The translations under genes and the position numbers were made by a program. 64,000 nucleotides of DNA from Granulicella sp. S156 (GTDB lineage Bacteria; Acidobacteriota; Terriglobia; Terriglobales; Acidobacteriaceae). This document shows, in pieces, positions 54,497-64,000 of this stretch; position 1 is the first letter of the stretch, and every line of letters begins with the position of its first letter. Location: contig NZ_LMUH01000006.1 of NCBI RefSeq assembly GCF_009766105.1, positions 124,001 to 188,000 of the forward strand, read 5' to 3'. The notes below the pieces were generated by a model. That model saw nothing but the letters and a program-made list of their open reading frames with translations, did not search any database and had not been told where the DNA came from.

Positions 54497-55351
54497 TTAG
54501 CCGACGAAGTCTACGTTGGACTTGTGCGGAATGATGCCGCGCTCGTAGCCCATGTCGAGGATCTTGCGAATGGCCTCGCGGCCGTCTTCGCCGTAGTTCA
54601 GCGTCCGCTCGTTGACGTACATGCCTACGAAGCGGTTGGCCAGCGCGGGATCGAGATCGCGGGCGAACTGCATGGCGTATTCGAGCGCTGCTTCGCGGTG
54701 GTCGAGCGCGTGCTGAATGCTGTCGCGCAGGGCATTGGTTGTGATGAGCTGAACCTCTGTGCCCAGAGAGCGGCGGATAGCATTACCGCCTAAGGGCAAG
54801 GGGAGACCTGTCTGCTCGCGCCACCAGACGCCGAGGTCGAGGATCTTCTTGAGGCCGTCGCGCGTGTAGGTGAGCTGGCCCTCATGGATGATGAGGCCGG
54901 CGTCGAACTCGCCTGCCACCACGGCGGGAATGATCTTGTCGAAGTCGACGGTGACGGTTTCAATCTCGGGGGCGAATAGCTTGAGCGTGAGATAGGCCGT
55001 GGTCAGTGTGCCGGGAACGGCGATGCGAAGCTTCTTGACCTCGTCGAGCGTGTAGGCCTTTGAGGCGACGATCATGGGGCCGTAGTTCTCGCCGACAGAG
55101 CCGCCGCAAGCCATCAGGGTGTAGTGCTCCTGCAGGTAGGGATAGGCGTGGAAGCTGATGGCGGTGACGTCGTAGAACTGCTCGTTCATCGCCTTGCGAT
55201 TGAGCGTCTCGATGTCGGTGAGAGTGTGGTTGAAGCGATAGCCGGGGACGCGCACTTTGTTGGTTGCGAGTCCGTAAAACATGAACGCGTCGTCGGAGTC
55301 GGGGCTATGGGCGATGCTGATGTCGTGAATTGCAGTTGATGCGGAGGTCAT
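54497..55351 (-). CDS. mqnD: 1,4-dihydroxy-6-naphthoate synthase (futalosine pathway)
   Basis: 284 residues, usual MqnD length. Visible motifs: ISIAHSPDSDDAFMFYGL, YDVTAISFHAYPYL, GENYGPMIVA, IAVPGTLTTAYLTLKL, FDAGLIIHEGQLTY and LGVWWREQTGLPLPLGGNAI. MqnD cleaves cyclic dehypoxanthine futalosine to dihydroxynaphthoate in menaquinone synthesis. Its partner genes (mqnA, mqnB, mqnC) are not in the window. It follows bioY by 71 bases in the same direction. Confidence 0.95.
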   Translation of the reverse strand: MTSASTAIHDISIAHSPDSDDAFMFYGLATNKVRVPGYRFNHTLTDIETLNRKAMNEQFYDVTAISFHAYPYLQEHYTLMACGGSVGENYGPMIVASKAYTLDEVKKLRIAVPGTLTTAYLTLKLFAPEIETVTVDFDKIIPAVVAGEFDAGLIIHEGQLTYTRDGLKKILDLGVWWREQTGLPLPLGGNAIRRSLGTEVQLITTNALRDSIQHALDHREAALEYAMQFARDLDPALANRFVGMYVNERTLNYGEDGREAIRKILDMGYERGIIPHKSNVDFVG

Positions 55352-55422
55352 TCTGTCCTTGCTGATGGTGAGGTCGATCGTAACGGATCCCTCGGGTGAT
55401 GCTGTCGAAGGAGCCGGAAGAA

Positions 55423-56016
55423 TCAGTTGCGTGATGTGCGAGCGAGAGCACTGTAGATGCTGGCTGCTGCCAGAATCTTAATGGCTTCGCCAGAAAGGAA
55501 GGGCGCGATACCCGCTGCCCAACCCTGATTGAGAGAAAGATGCGCTAACACCATCAGCCAGCCCGCGCCGGAGGCGTAGAGCAGGGCGACGGCGGCAGAG
55601 CAGCCGACCACGGCGGCGAGAAAGCGCGGCGTCCTGGTGGAGAGCAGGCGCGTGAGGCCACCCGCGATTGCAGCGACAAAGGGATACGCGAGCAGGTAGC
55701 CGCCCGTGGGGCCGAAGAGCTGTGCGACGCCGCCGAGGCCGGTGGGGCTGAAGACAGGAAGTCCGAGGGCGCCCTCAGCCAGGTAGGCCAGCATGGCAAA
55801 GAATCCGGCGACGGGCCCCAGCGCGAGGCCAACTCCCAGAACCGCGAGCGGCTGCAGGGTCAGCGGAACCGGCGTGAAGGGCAGAGGGATTGACATGTGC
55901 GACGCAGCGGCTACGACGGTTGCCGCCGCGAGCCCGATCAATAGCTTGCCGGGCAGGGTCGCCGCAAAACCGGAGAGCGAGTGGGACGCTGTGGGCTGGG
56001 TGAGTGCGGTTTGCAT
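55423..56016 (-). CDS. bioY: Biotin transporter substrate-binding subunit BioY
   Basis: 197 residues, six hydrophobic helices. The family text is clear: SIPLPFTPVPLTLQPLAVLGVG, AYLAEGALGLPVFSP, GPTGGYLLAYPFVAAIAG and AGIAPFLSGEAIKILAAA. BioY is the S component of ECF-type biotin uptake and can work with a shared EcfAT module or alone; no ATPase genes are nearby. GAGGA 8 bases before the ATG. It lies between a small membrane protein and mqnD in one likely operon. Confidence 0.95.
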   Translation of the reverse strand: MQTALTQPTASHSLSGFAATLPGKLLIGLAAATVVAAASHMSIPLPFTPVPLTLQPLAVLGVGLALGPVAGFFAMLAYLAEGALGLPVFSPTGLGGVAQLFGPTGGYLLAYPFVAAIAGGLTRLLSTRTPRFLAAVVGCSAAVALLYASGAGWLMVLAHLSLNQGWAAGIAPFLSGEAIKILAAASIYSALARTSRN

Positions 56017-56020
56017 AGGA

Positions 56021-56194
56021 TTAGTCCTCTCTGTAGTGCTCTGGGCTATGGTCTTGCGTGGCCGGAGGTGTGCTGTCTACCAGGCGTCCTGGGCGCCGGC
56101 GGAGACCTGTCCGACGGATGTACTGTGCGATCGAAATGGTGGCCCACAAAAGAGCTATCAACGCCAGGATCGAGATGGCAAAGAGGACATGCAT
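56021..56194 (-). CDS. Small membrane protein upstream of bioY
   Basis: 57 residues from the ATG at 56192-56194; a TTG further upstream is possible. One transmembrane helix (HVLFAISILALIALLWATISI) and a basic then polar cytoplasmic tail (RRTGLRRRPGR). The stop is 4 bases before the bioY ATG, so co-translation is likely. Similar tiny proteins are common and unnamed. Confidence 0.55.
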   Translation of the reverse strand: MHVLFAISILALIALLWATISIAQYIRRTGLRRRPGRLVDSTPPATQDHSPEHYRED

Positions 56195-56483
56195 GAGCCT
56201 TGCTAAGGATAACAAAGACGGGGACGCTGGGCCGGTGTATCGGTTTTTGCTTTTCCTTCCATTGCCTCTTCCGATCGCTAAGGGATGTTCCTTCGGAAGG
56301 ATTTCCTGGAGGCTTTTCGGTGGCCGTCGAGGGTGACGAGAGGCTTCAAGGCCGTCCGGTGCTTCTCAAGAAGTCCCAGAAAGATGTAACAAGTGTGGTT
56401 CCTTCGTTTGCTTGTGGAAGCACCATCCGTTGCAATACGCCATACTTGTAATGGTTTAGATGTAGTAGCTAAAGGGCCTCGTG

Positions 56484-56879
56484 ATGGCAGTCCATGGACA
56501 ATCCGAACACATTCCGCGCTGGCAAACGGTTGCTGGAACGGCGCGCGAACGTGTCTATGGCTGGCGGCGCAGGGTGGCTACTGTAGCGGTCGGTGTTCTG
56601 GCCCTGATGATGGGGTATGACGTTATCTTCGGTAATAACGGGCTCACAGCCTTCCAGCGCAAGCGCGAATTAGCCAAGTCTTTGCAGCAGCAGATGCAGG
56701 TGCTGCAGACCGAGAACGAACGCCTGCGCGGACATGTGGATCGCCTGCAGAACGACCCTGGTGCCATTGAGCACCAAGCCCGCGAGGAGCTTCACTACAC
56801 GCGCGCGGGCGAGGTCATCTATACGCTGCCGGTTGCCCCAAATGCTCCAGCTACGCAGCAGTCACCCAGCAATCAGTAA
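56484..56879 (+). CDS. ftsB: FtsB/DivIC-family septum formation initiator
   Basis: 131 residues from the ATG at 56484 (AAAGGG 7 bases upstream; a GTG 3 bases earlier also fits). A cytoplasmic N-terminus of about 30 residues, one transmembrane helix (VATVAVGVLALMMGYDVIFG), a coiled coil (KRELAKSLQQQMQVLQTENERLRGHVDRL) and the family end DPGAIEHQAREELHYTRAGEVIY. It links the divisome subunits at mid-cell. The usual eno neighbour is not present. Confidence 0.9.
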   Translation: MAVHGQSEHIPRWQTVAGTARERVYGWRRRVATVAVGVLALMMGYDVIFGNNGLTAFQRKRELAKSLQQQMQVLQTENERLRGHVDRLQNDPGAIEHQAREELHYTRAGEVIYTLPVAPNAPATQQSPSNQ

Positions 56880-57174
56880 TTGCTGATGTTGGCGCTGGTG
56901 CACCTCTGAGTCTCGCGAAGCTCCCCAACTTCCGCTGACCTGAAGACAAATCCGCAATCTCCCCTGATTACGGTTATTAGCCAACTCCCAAACTTCGACC
57001 ATGTTCGTAAGCATGCGGAAGAGGATGTTTGGCGGCGAAGCTGTGGGTCCTGAGCCCCTCCTTCGGGATGTTTCCCCCTCCTCTGGTCTGAAACGAAAAC
57101 CTATAAAATTCAATGATTTCTGAAGATTTTTACGGTTTACACACGAGATCTTAAAAAATCTGTAAGGAAATTCC
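56880..57174. other. Gene-free stretch between ftsB and a TonB receptor gene
   Basis: No ORF here has a start, ribosome site or family match. The sequence changes from mixed to AT-rich at about 57100, typical of a promoter region. An AAACGAAA-type run near 57092 and the GGTTTAC at 57133 are not clear operators. Confidence 0.5.
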
Positions 57175-57203
57175 TTGACAGCCTATTTCGTTTCGTATAT
57201 ATC
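57175..57203 (+). promoter_or_regulatory. Sigma-70-type promoter of the third TonB receptor gene
   Basis: TTGACA (57175-57180) and TATATC (57198-57203) are separated by 17 bases. The start codon is about 70 bases downstream. This is the clearest promoter in the window. Confidence 0.7.
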
Positions 57204-57273
57204 CTCGTTAACCGTTTCCAATCTTTTTATTGCGTGTTATATCGTTTCTCGCGCCAAAGGGTAGACCCAACAG

Positions 57274-60200
57274 ATGCGTAAAACCTTTTTCCCCGTTTCC
57301 GTTGTTATTGCTTTCGTAGCGATGATTTTGAGCATGCCCTGTCGAGGACAGGAGTATCGTGCGACCGTCACAGGCAGCGTTACCGACGCTTCAAAAGCGG
57401 TAATTCCGAAAGCAACCGTAAGCGTTCGCAATCTAGACACTGGGGAAGTAACGACAGTGCAGAGCAATTCTGCCGGCGTCTACGTCGTGTCCTTTCTGCA
57501 TCCTGGGCAAAAACTGGAGGTCTCCGCGGAAGCTCCTGGATTCAAGAAGGCGATCTATCCGCCTGTGGTGCTGACGATCTCTCAGACGCAGACGGCAAAC
57601 TTCGTGCTTCAGGTTGGTTCTGAATCACAGGAGGTGACGGTCGACAGCGAGAGTTATCAGATCGGTCTCGATTCGGAAAAGGCTGATCGCGGCTTTGTGG
57701 TGGACAACAAAACCATCACCCAGATGCCCCTGAATGGCCGCAATCCGCTATCGCTGCTGGATTTCGTTCCTGGCGTGACCAATGAAGCCGGCACCGGCAG
57801 CGAAGGCACGCCGAACAACATGTACAACGTCTCCTTCTATACGGTCAACGGTACCCCGACGCAGAACACCGAATACACCATCGATGGAATGCCGAATAAC
57901 TCAACTCCCTGGTACTCCGCCAGTGGGCCTTCGACCATCCCCTCCGTCGATGCTATTCAGGAGTTCAAGGTTGTTACCAATCCATACGACGCGCAGTATG
58001 GCCGCACGGCCGGCGGCGTAGTGAGTATGGAGTTGAAATCCGGAACGAAGGATCTGCACGGCTCCGTATACGAGTTCGGCAAACGCGGTTATATGGATGC
58101 CAATAGCTGGGCCAATAACTATGCGGGTCTGAACCGGCCCGCGCACACCGAAGATCAGTACGGTTTCGAAGTAGCTGGCCCTGTTTATATTCCGCATATC
58201 TATCACGGACGCGACAAGACCTTCTTCATGTTCAATTTTGAACGGTTCAAAGAGGTGCTCCCCAATTTTCAAACGTATGACATTCCAAATGCGGCATGGC
58301 TCCAGGGAGACTTTTCCAACTTTGTGGATGCATCAGGCGCTTTGATGCCCGTCTTTGATCCCTCTAGCGCGACCACGGCCAACCCAACCCGGCAGATCTT
58401 CCAGAATTCAGCTGGACAGTACAATCAGATCGACCCAAGCAGATTCAACCCCATTGCCGTGAATGCGGTGAAGCTGATGCTCGGCGCGGCACCGCCCACG
58501 TCGATCCGGTTTCCCAACGAATTGCCCTGGGAGCAGATCTGGGTGGATACGATTCCGAGCACCAACAGTTCTCAGAACTACGTCTTGAAGATCGACCAGA
58601 TTATCGGTAGCAAAGACCATCTGTCGGGTAGCTGGATTCGCAGCTACAACCCTTCGGAGTCGTGGGATTCACCGAAGAGCGCTCCCGAATGGTTTGATGG
58701 CAGTACCTTTACCGAATACCACATGAACGCCGGCATCGACTGGGAGCATACCTGGCGCAGCAACCTGATCTCTGACGTGCACTTCAGCTATCAGCGCTAT
58801 TGGAGAACGGATGGTCCTCCTGCTGCCGACCTGAGCTATGATCCCACGCAGCTTGGTTTCTCCTCCGCTCTGGTGAGTGAGCTTCCTCTTAAGGTTGGTT
58901 TCCCGACGATTAACTTCAACATGCAGCAGCAGCCCACGGCTACCGGCAATGGCTATAACAGTTGGCTTGCCATGTCGAGAGATTTTTATTACATGCCGGA
59001 TGACACGTACAGCATAGCGCCCACCATTACCTGGACTAAGGGCAGGCACAACATCCGCGCTGGGCTCGACTTCCGTAACTCACATTTGAATCAGATATAC
59101 CAAGGTGACAACTCGATGGCGATCGCTGCCAACGGCCAGGCTACCTCGGAATACTGGAATCAACTTGCTTCAAACGATATTCCATCCTTGCCGAATGGCA
59201 CTCAGCTTTCGCAGAGTTTTAGCGGAAATGCTGTTCTTGATTTTTTGATCGGGCAGCCGAACAGCGTAGCTGTACAAAATGAGGTTTTTCCTTACTACAA
59301 CACGCGATACTATGCTCCCTGGATCCAGGATGACTGGAAGATTACACCCAGACTGACTTTGAATCTCGGATTCCGTTATGACTTGAACGGCCCACCCACC
59401 GTGCGCCATAACTGGTTGAACACAGGTTTCGACTTCAACGCCGTAAACCCAGTGAATAGTTTGGTTGCTGCTGGATCAGGCCTTCCCACGCTGAAGGGTG
59501 GTATCACCTTTCCTGGCACTTCTGGAACCAACCTGCCTTGGGCGCGAGACTATACCAAGTGGCAGCCACGTCTGGGCTTCGCCTGGTTGCTTCGCCCTGG
59601 TACGGTTCTTCGCGGCGGCATGGGTCGGGTTGTGATGAACACAACGGATACGCCTCCCGCAACTGGATACTCTTACAATCCTGTTTACAATAATTCCCCT
59701 GATGGTGGTCGCACTTACTTTGCCAACAATCTTGGCAATCCTTATCCGAATGGAATTCCCGCTATTCCAGGGGCCTCGCTGGGCCTGACGACAAATCTTG
59801 GTCAGGGTATCGCGTTCGCTAATCCGAAATACAAGCTTCCCTCAGTCATCGATGGATCTTTGGGGCTGCAACAGATTATGCCCCATGACGGCAAGCTGGA
59901 GATCAGCTACGTTATGACGCGGGCTTATGGCATCGACGAAAACTATAGTGATCTCGACGCAAACTTTGGACTCTACAAGAGCTGCAATGCGACCACCGGT
60001 ACGGCGTCGAACCCATATCCACAGGGACAGTGCCAAGATCTGGCAACCAATCCTTTTTACGGGGTACCAGGATTTACCGGCTCTTTTGAGACGTCCTCGC
60101 AAATTGCCAAAATTTATCTTGCGAATCCTTACCCGGAATTTACCAGCATCGAAGAGACTCAGAACAACTGGGGGAGAACCTGGTACAACTCGATGCAGAC

Positions 60201-60966
60201 CACCTACCAGCAACGTCTGGGATGGGAACAGATCAATGGTTCCTGGACCTGGTCCAAGTCGATGCAATCGGGAGGATATCTCGATGATATTTATCTAATT
60301 CCCATGCGCAGCATCGCTCAGACGGATCGCAAGAACCGCATCACAGTCACCAGTGTGTTCAATATTCCGATCGGACGAGGAATGAAGTACTTCTCCGGCA
60401 TGAGCCGTCCGCTCGATGCCGCTATTGGTGGATGGGAACTGGCGGCTGACTCGTTTTGGGAGACTGGACAGCCCGTTGGGCTTAACCAAAGCTACAACGT
60501 TATTGGCAATATTCGTGCCCACGGACCAAAGCATAGTACCTCGGACATCATTGATGAGGGTGTGAATCAGTGTGTTGAGTTATGGCATGGTGCGACTCCG
60601 ACCACTCCTGGCTACTACAGCCTCTTCACCACAAACGGGCAGACGGCATCAACCTGCACGGGAGGCGTTGCCTGGCAGCAGGTAGCTCCCTACGCACCCA
60701 AGACGGCCCAGCCCTATACAGACCAAATTCGCGGACCTGGGACGGAGCAGATCGATGTCAATCTGTCCAAGAACTTCAAATTTACCCAGCGGATCAGCAT
60801 GCAGCTCCGCATGGAGGAGTTCAACGTACTGAATCATCCCACCTGGTACGGCCAGGTGGATATGAACCCCACAGATACGAACTTCGGAACGGTGAACAAG
60901 ATACTCACCGGAGGACAATCTAATAGCCCGCGTACAGGTCAGTTGGGGGCAAAGATTCTGTGGTAG
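57274..60966 (+). CDS. TonB-dependent receptor, Oar-like with CarboxypepD_reg domain
   Basis: 1230 residues. Signal peptide (VSVVIAFVAMILSMPCRG), regulatory-like domain (YRATVTGSVTDASKAVIPKATVSV), plug (MPLNGRNPLSLLDFVPG, YDAQYGRTAGGVVSMELKSG) and barrel, ending RTGQLGAKILW. It has no good ribosome site; the ATG at 57274 is the first that gives a signal peptide. A strong promoter precedes it and a terminator follows, so it is probably transcribed alone. Ligand unknown. It does not share the upstream block of the other two receptors. Confidence 0.94.
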   Translation: MRKTFFPVSVVIAFVAMILSMPCRGQEYRATVTGSVTDASKAVIPKATVSVRNLDTGEVTTVQSNSAGVYVVSFLHPGQKLEVSAEAPGFKKAIYPPVVLTISQTQTANFVLQVGSESQEVTVDSESYQIGLDSEKADRGFVVDNKTITQMPLNGRNPLSLLDFVPGVTNEAGTGSEGTPNNMYNVSFYTVNGTPTQNTEYTIDGMPNNSTPWYSASGPSTIPSVDAIQEFKVVTNPYDAQYGRTAGGVVSMELKSGTKDLHGSVYEFGKRGYMDANSWANNYAGLNRPAHTEDQYGFEVAGPVYIPHIYHGRDKTFFMFNFERFKEVLPNFQTYDIPNAAWLQGDFSNFVDASGALMPVFDPSSATTANPTRQIFQNSAGQYNQIDPSRFNPIAVNAVKLMLGAAPPTSIRFPNELPWEQIWVDTIPSTNSSQNYVLKIDQIIGSKDHLSGSWIRSYNPSESWDSPKSAPEWFDGSTFTEYHMNAGIDWEHTWRSNLISDVHFSYQRYWRTDGPPAADLSYDPTQLGFSSALVSELPLKVGFPTINFNMQQQPTATGNGYNSWLAMSRDFYYMPDDTYSIAPTITWTKGRHNIRAGLDFRNSHLNQIYQGDNSMAIAANGQATSEYWNQLASNDIPSLPNGTQLSQSFSGNAVLDFLIGQPNSVAVQNEVFPYYNTRYYAPWIQDDWKITPRLTLNLGFRYDLNGPPTVRHNWLNTGFDFNAVNPVNSLVAAGSGLPTLKGGITFPGTSGTNLPWARDYTKWQPRLGFAWLLRPGTVLRGGMGRVVMNTTDTPPATGYSYNPVYNNSPDGGRTYFANNLGNPYPNGIPAIPGASLGLTTNLGQGIAFANPKYKLPSVIDGSLGLQQIMPHDGKLEISYVMTRAYGIDENYSDLDANFGLYKSCNATTGTASNPYPQGQCQDLATNPFYGVPGFTGSFETSSQIAKIYLANPYPEFTSIEETQNNWGRTWYNSMQTTYQQRLGWEQINGSWTWSKSMQSGGYLDDIYLIPMRSIAQTDRKNRITVTSVFNIPIGRGMKYFSGMSRPLDAAIGGWELAADSFWETGQPVGLNQSYNVIGNIRAHGPKHSTSDIIDEGVNQCVELWHGATPTTPGYYSLFTTNGQTASTCTGGVAWQQVAPYAPKTAQPYTDQIRGPGTEQIDVNLSKNFKFTQRISMQLRMEEFNVLNHPTWYGQVDMNPTDTNFGTVNKILTGGQSNSPRTGQLGAKILW

Positions 60967-61078
60967 TGGGAGTTGGGAAACGCATCTATACCTTTCTCTT
61001 AATCCCTCAGAACTAGTGCGGAGCTGTTTTTGCTATTGCTCTAATGTAGACGAAATCCTGCCTATGGGCCCTCTTAGT

Positions 61079-61098
61079 GCCTGGGCAAAAGCCCAGGC
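61079..61098 (+). terminator. Rho-independent-type hairpin after the third TonB receptor
   Basis: GCCTGGGC-AAAA-GCCCAGGC is a perfect 8-bp stem with a tetraloop, followed by CTATCTTT. It is 113 bases past the receptor stop and 125 bases before the next ATG. Confidence 0.75.
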
Positions 61099-61222
61099 CT
61101 ATCTTTAAAAAAGAAAAGCGTATATCAGGAATTTATTAAGCCTGCCACCTTATCCGAAAGTATCCATCTTGAGGCTGTACCTATTTATTAAATTTGCTCT
61201 ATTACCTTAGTGGAGGTTCCAT

Positions 61223-64000
61223 ATGTCTCTGTCACTCGAAATCGCCCATTGCCGCATTTCGCAGCAGATCAAGGGAACATTCTTTTTGATCGCTGCGGCA
61301 TTCCTCTTGTTTTTCGGGTACCTCCAACCTGTATCTGCACAATCGATCAATGCCACCCTTAAGGGAACAGTTGCGGACTCCTCTGGCGCTGTTATCTCGG
61401 GGGCGGAGCTCACGCTCCTGGAGCCGTCAACAGGGCAGGTGATCCGGCGTGGGACTTCGCAGGCCAATGGTGATTTTGAGTTTGATGAAATTAAGCCCGG
61501 TACCTATAAATTGCAGAGCAACGCGAAGGGGTTCAAGTCATTCGTTGCGCAAGACATCATCCTCGACGGTGGACAGATCCGGCGCGTCGACCCTCTGATG
61601 GCGGTTGGAAATGCCGTAGATGAAGTGACCGTCGACTCGGGTGCCGCAGTGATTTCTACCGAGTCCGCAACCATCACAGATATGTTCACGGCAGCGCAGC
61701 ATGACGAGTCGCCGCAGGTGACGATCTATCCAAGCACGAATAATCAGTTGACAACGCTTGTGGGTGTGCAGGGCGGTGCCGGCAGTCTCGTTGCCAATGG
61801 AGAGCAGCAGTCGCAGCAGACGCAGACCTTCGATGGAATTTCGAATGATCTGCAAGGCGTGCAAAACAATAATTCCAACTTTTTTGAGCAAGTGAGCGCG
61901 ACTACCTTCAATGCGCCAGCTGAAAGTCCAGTACCGATTGAAATCAATCAAGTGACCAAACGAGGGGCAAATAGCTTCCACGGTCGCGCGACTTACAGAA
62001 TATTTAGTTCAGCATTACAGGCGACAAGCTACTTCAATACCAGCAAGACTCCATACCTGCAACATGAGTGGGATCTTGAAGCGACGGGGCCCGTTTGGAG
62101 GGACCGGACCTTCTTTTTCGGAGGCTGGTTCTCGCAACGCATTCCGCTCGGCAATCAAAACCAGGCAAACGTTCCTACCACTGATTGGCGCAATGGTGTC
62201 TTCTCCACGACGATCATCGACCCTAGTACGGGTCTCCCCTTCGCGAATAACACAATCCCTACGTCGCGGATCAGTTCGGTTTCCACTGCAATTCAGAACA
62301 ACTATCTTCCTGCTCCTAACGTCAATACGAACGTGCCGGTGAACAACTATTCGTTCTATTTCCCGTTCAACAGCGATCTGTATAAGGGCGATTGGCCGAT
62401 CGCTCGTATCGACCACAATCTGACGAAAAACAACACTTTATTTGTGCGCTGGTTGATGCGGCAGACGCCCTATGTTTTGAATAATGGCCTTCCCAGCCTT
62501 ATCTGGACAAGGCAGAGAAAGCATCAGCAGTGGGCTGCTGGGGACACGCATGTCTTTTCTGCGCAGCTTGTGAATAACTTCCGATTCGGCTACTCGACGG
62601 ACAACATTGTCGATGGATTGCCCGAGCATGGCGTCACTCCTCCAAACGGAAGTCAGGTGTTATCCACGATGGGTTTGGAAGGATCCAACCCCAGCCAATC
62701 GACTGGTCAGGGATTTCCGAATATCACCATCTCTGGCCTTACTCAGCTCGACGATGTGGCTGGTGGCGTCAAGGCGAACAACCATATTCTGACGTTCAAC
62801 AATACTGTCGACTGGCAGCATGGGCTTCATGCCGTGAAGTTTGGCGGCAACGTCGAACACTACAGTAACTTCTATGGTTTTGTGAATGACTATGGAACTC
62901 TGACGTTCAACGGAACCTATACGGGCAACGCTTATGCGGACTTCCTCTTAGGCCTTCCCCAGCAGACCCAACGGACCAGCCCTCTTAGCAATCAAACGCA
63001 GACGCTGACCGAATACGGTCTTTTCGCGCAAGACTCATTCACCGTTACACATAAGCTAAACCTAAGCTACGGCGTGCGGTGGGACCTGTACGGTACACCG
63101 ACTTCCACCGATCATCTGATGTACAACTTTGATCCTTCAACTCCTGCTGGTTCCTCTGCGGGCATCATCGTCGATCCAGCGGGCCTATCAAAGGTCAGTT
63201 CTCTTTATCCAACCAACCTCATTCCTGTCACTGCTGGAAGTGCTGGAGCTATCTCTGACAAGAGCGATTTCGTTCCTCGTATCGGTGCCGCTTATAGGCT
63301 GAATGATCACTCGGTGATCCATGCGGGATATAGCATCTATACCACTCGGCTTGGTGGAGCTACGTTCAATAACTTTGAGCCCATCAATCCGCAGCTCGGG
63401 TCCACTGGTCCTTTCAGCATTAGCCAGGTCTATAACAACGTGGTTACGCCTGGGCAGGCCCCACTTCTCTCCTTTCCTAATCCGTACCCTTCCAGCACGA
63501 GCAGTGCCTCGGTCCCGAGCCAGAGTGTGAATGGGTATCCACGAAACATCAGTCATGGGCACCTTCAACAGTTCGGTGCCAGCTATGAATATGAGATCAA
63601 GCACATAGGCCTACGCGCCTCTTATTTGGGATCACGCGGATCGGGAATCGATTATTCGCTGAACGTGAACCTGCCCGAGCCAAGCCTGCAGACGTTTACT
63701 GCGAGCCTGAGGCCGTATCCGAATATTGTGGATGTCAATTTGCTTCGCTTCGATGGCGGAACTCATTTCAATGGGCTGCAGTTTGCCGCCAATCGCCGTG
63801 CCGGAAGCCTCACCTTCGACGGAAGCTACTCTTACTCACGTAGTATGGCCAACTATCTGGACACCCAAAATGCTTATGACGTATTGAGTCATTGGACGAA
63901 CGATGGGGTGACGCGCAGGCACTATGCGTCGGCCAGCATGATATGGGCTCTGCCGTTTGGCAAGGGGCACCGCTATCTCGCCACAGACGGACGTTTCATG
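61223..64000 (+). CDS. TonB-dependent receptor, Oar-like, partial (runs off the end)
   Basis: The frame is open from the ATG at 61223 (GGAGG 6 bases upstream) to the last base, 926 codons without a stop. A signal peptide (TFFLIAAAFLLFFGYLQPVSAQ) precedes the regulatory-like domain (NATLKGTVADSSGAVISGAELTL to GTYKLQSNAKGFKSF). The plug and barrel are more divergent from the other three receptors; DGISNDLQGVQNNNSNFFEQ and EINQVTKRGANSFHGRATYR mark the plug. The C-terminus is outside the window. Confidence 0.93.
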   Translation, partial: MSLSLEIAHCRISQQIKGTFFLIAAAFLLFFGYLQPVSAQSINATLKGTVADSSGAVISGAELTLLEPSTGQVIRRGTSQANGDFEFDEIKPGTYKLQSNAKGFKSFVAQDIILDGGQIRRVDPLMAVGNAVDEVTVDSGAAVISTESATITDMFTAAQHDESPQVTIYPSTNNQLTTLVGVQGGAGSLVANGEQQSQQTQTFDGISNDLQGVQNNNSNFFEQVSATTFNAPAESPVPIEINQVTKRGANSFHGRATYRIFSSALQATSYFNTSKTPYLQHEWDLEATGPVWRDRTFFFGGWFSQRIPLGNQNQANVPTTDWRNGVFSTTIIDPSTGLPFANNTIPTSRISSVSTAIQNNYLPAPNVNTNVPVNNYSFYFPFNSDLYKGDWPIARIDHNLTKNNTLFVRWLMRQTPYVLNNGLPSLIWTRQRKHQQWAAGDTHVFSAQLVNNFRFGYSTDNIVDGLPEHGVTPPNGSQVLSTMGLEGSNPSQSTGQGFPNITISGLTQLDDVAGGVKANNHILTFNNTVDWQHGLHAVKFGGNVEHYSNFYGFVNDYGTLTFNGTYTGNAYADFLLGLPQQTQRTSPLSNQTQTLTEYGLFAQDSFTVTHKLNLSYGVRWDLYGTPTSTDHLMYNFDPSTPAGSSAGIIVDPAGLSKVSSLYPTNLIPVTAGSAGAISDKSDFVPRIGAAYRLNDHSVIHAGYSIYTTRLGGATFNNFEPINPQLGSTGPFSISQVYNNVVTPGQAPLLSFPNPYPSSTSSASVPSQSVNGYPRNISHGHLQQFGASYEYEIKHIGLRASYLGSRGSGIDYSLNVNLPEPSLQTFTASLRPYPNIVDVNLLRFDGGTHFNGLQFAANRRAGSLTFDGSYSYSRSMANYLDTQNAYDVLSHWTNDGVTRRHYASASMIWALPFGKGHRYLATDGRFM

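Overview
The window looks like chromosome from an Acidobacteriota soil bacterium of the Terriglobia / Acidobacteriaceae type (Granulicella, Edaphobacter or Terriglobus relatives). This is inferred from gene content: four large Oar-like TonB-dependent receptors with an N-terminal carboxypeptidase-regulatory-like domain, a pro-kumamolisin (S53) peptidase with Ig-like repeats, a winged-helix/TPR regulator, a beta-propeller sensor kinase, and MqnD of the futalosine menaquinone route. No rRNA or species marker is present.

Layout. 1-2104: N-terminus of a frataxin-like protein, a LacI-type regulator and a HigB/HigA-like toxin-antitoxin pair with a clear operator. 2120-9005 (all minus): a co-directional run with haem O synthase (ctaB), a DUF420 oxidase-assembly protein, ssb and several secreted or membrane proteins. 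9124-26315: mostly core genes (acyl-CoA dehydrogenase, comF, an HNH nuclease, two secreted proteins, an S9 peptidase, recX, DUF429, a CDP-alcohol phosphatidyltransferase, alaS, an N-acetylmuramoyl-L-alanine amidase), peppered with short palindromic repeats of at least four families. 26316-26873 is a gene-free stretch with stacked hairpins, a candidate small RNA and a palindromic element. 26874-28424 is a polygalacturonase (GH28).

28588-37764 is an accessory zone. It holds tRNA-Thr with an adjoining tyrosine recombinase, a ParB remnant with a stop codon, a winged-helix/TPR regulator divergent from the S53 peptidase, a tRNA 3'-end scar, a frameshifted VirD4/TraG remnant and an RsbRD-N-like fragment. 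I read it as the residue of a conjugative element that carried the regulator and peptidase, or inserted around them.

37836-51578 looks like a glycan-use locus. A NarL-type response regulator is divergent from a DoxX-like membrane protein and a propeller sensor kinase. These are followed by a TonB receptor, an alpha-L-fucosidase (GH29) with a C-terminal discoidin-like domain, and a second TonB receptor. The two receptor genes share a collinear upstream block (same 62-base spacing between two motifs), which suggests common regulation. 51663-53395 is a divergent pair of flavin reductases, one of them siderophore-interacting. 53396-54260 holds an RND-pump scrap, a 59-residue membrane ORF and tRNA-Lys. 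54497-56194 is an operon of a small membrane protein, bioY and mqnD. An FtsB homologue and two more TonB receptors close the window, the last running off the end.
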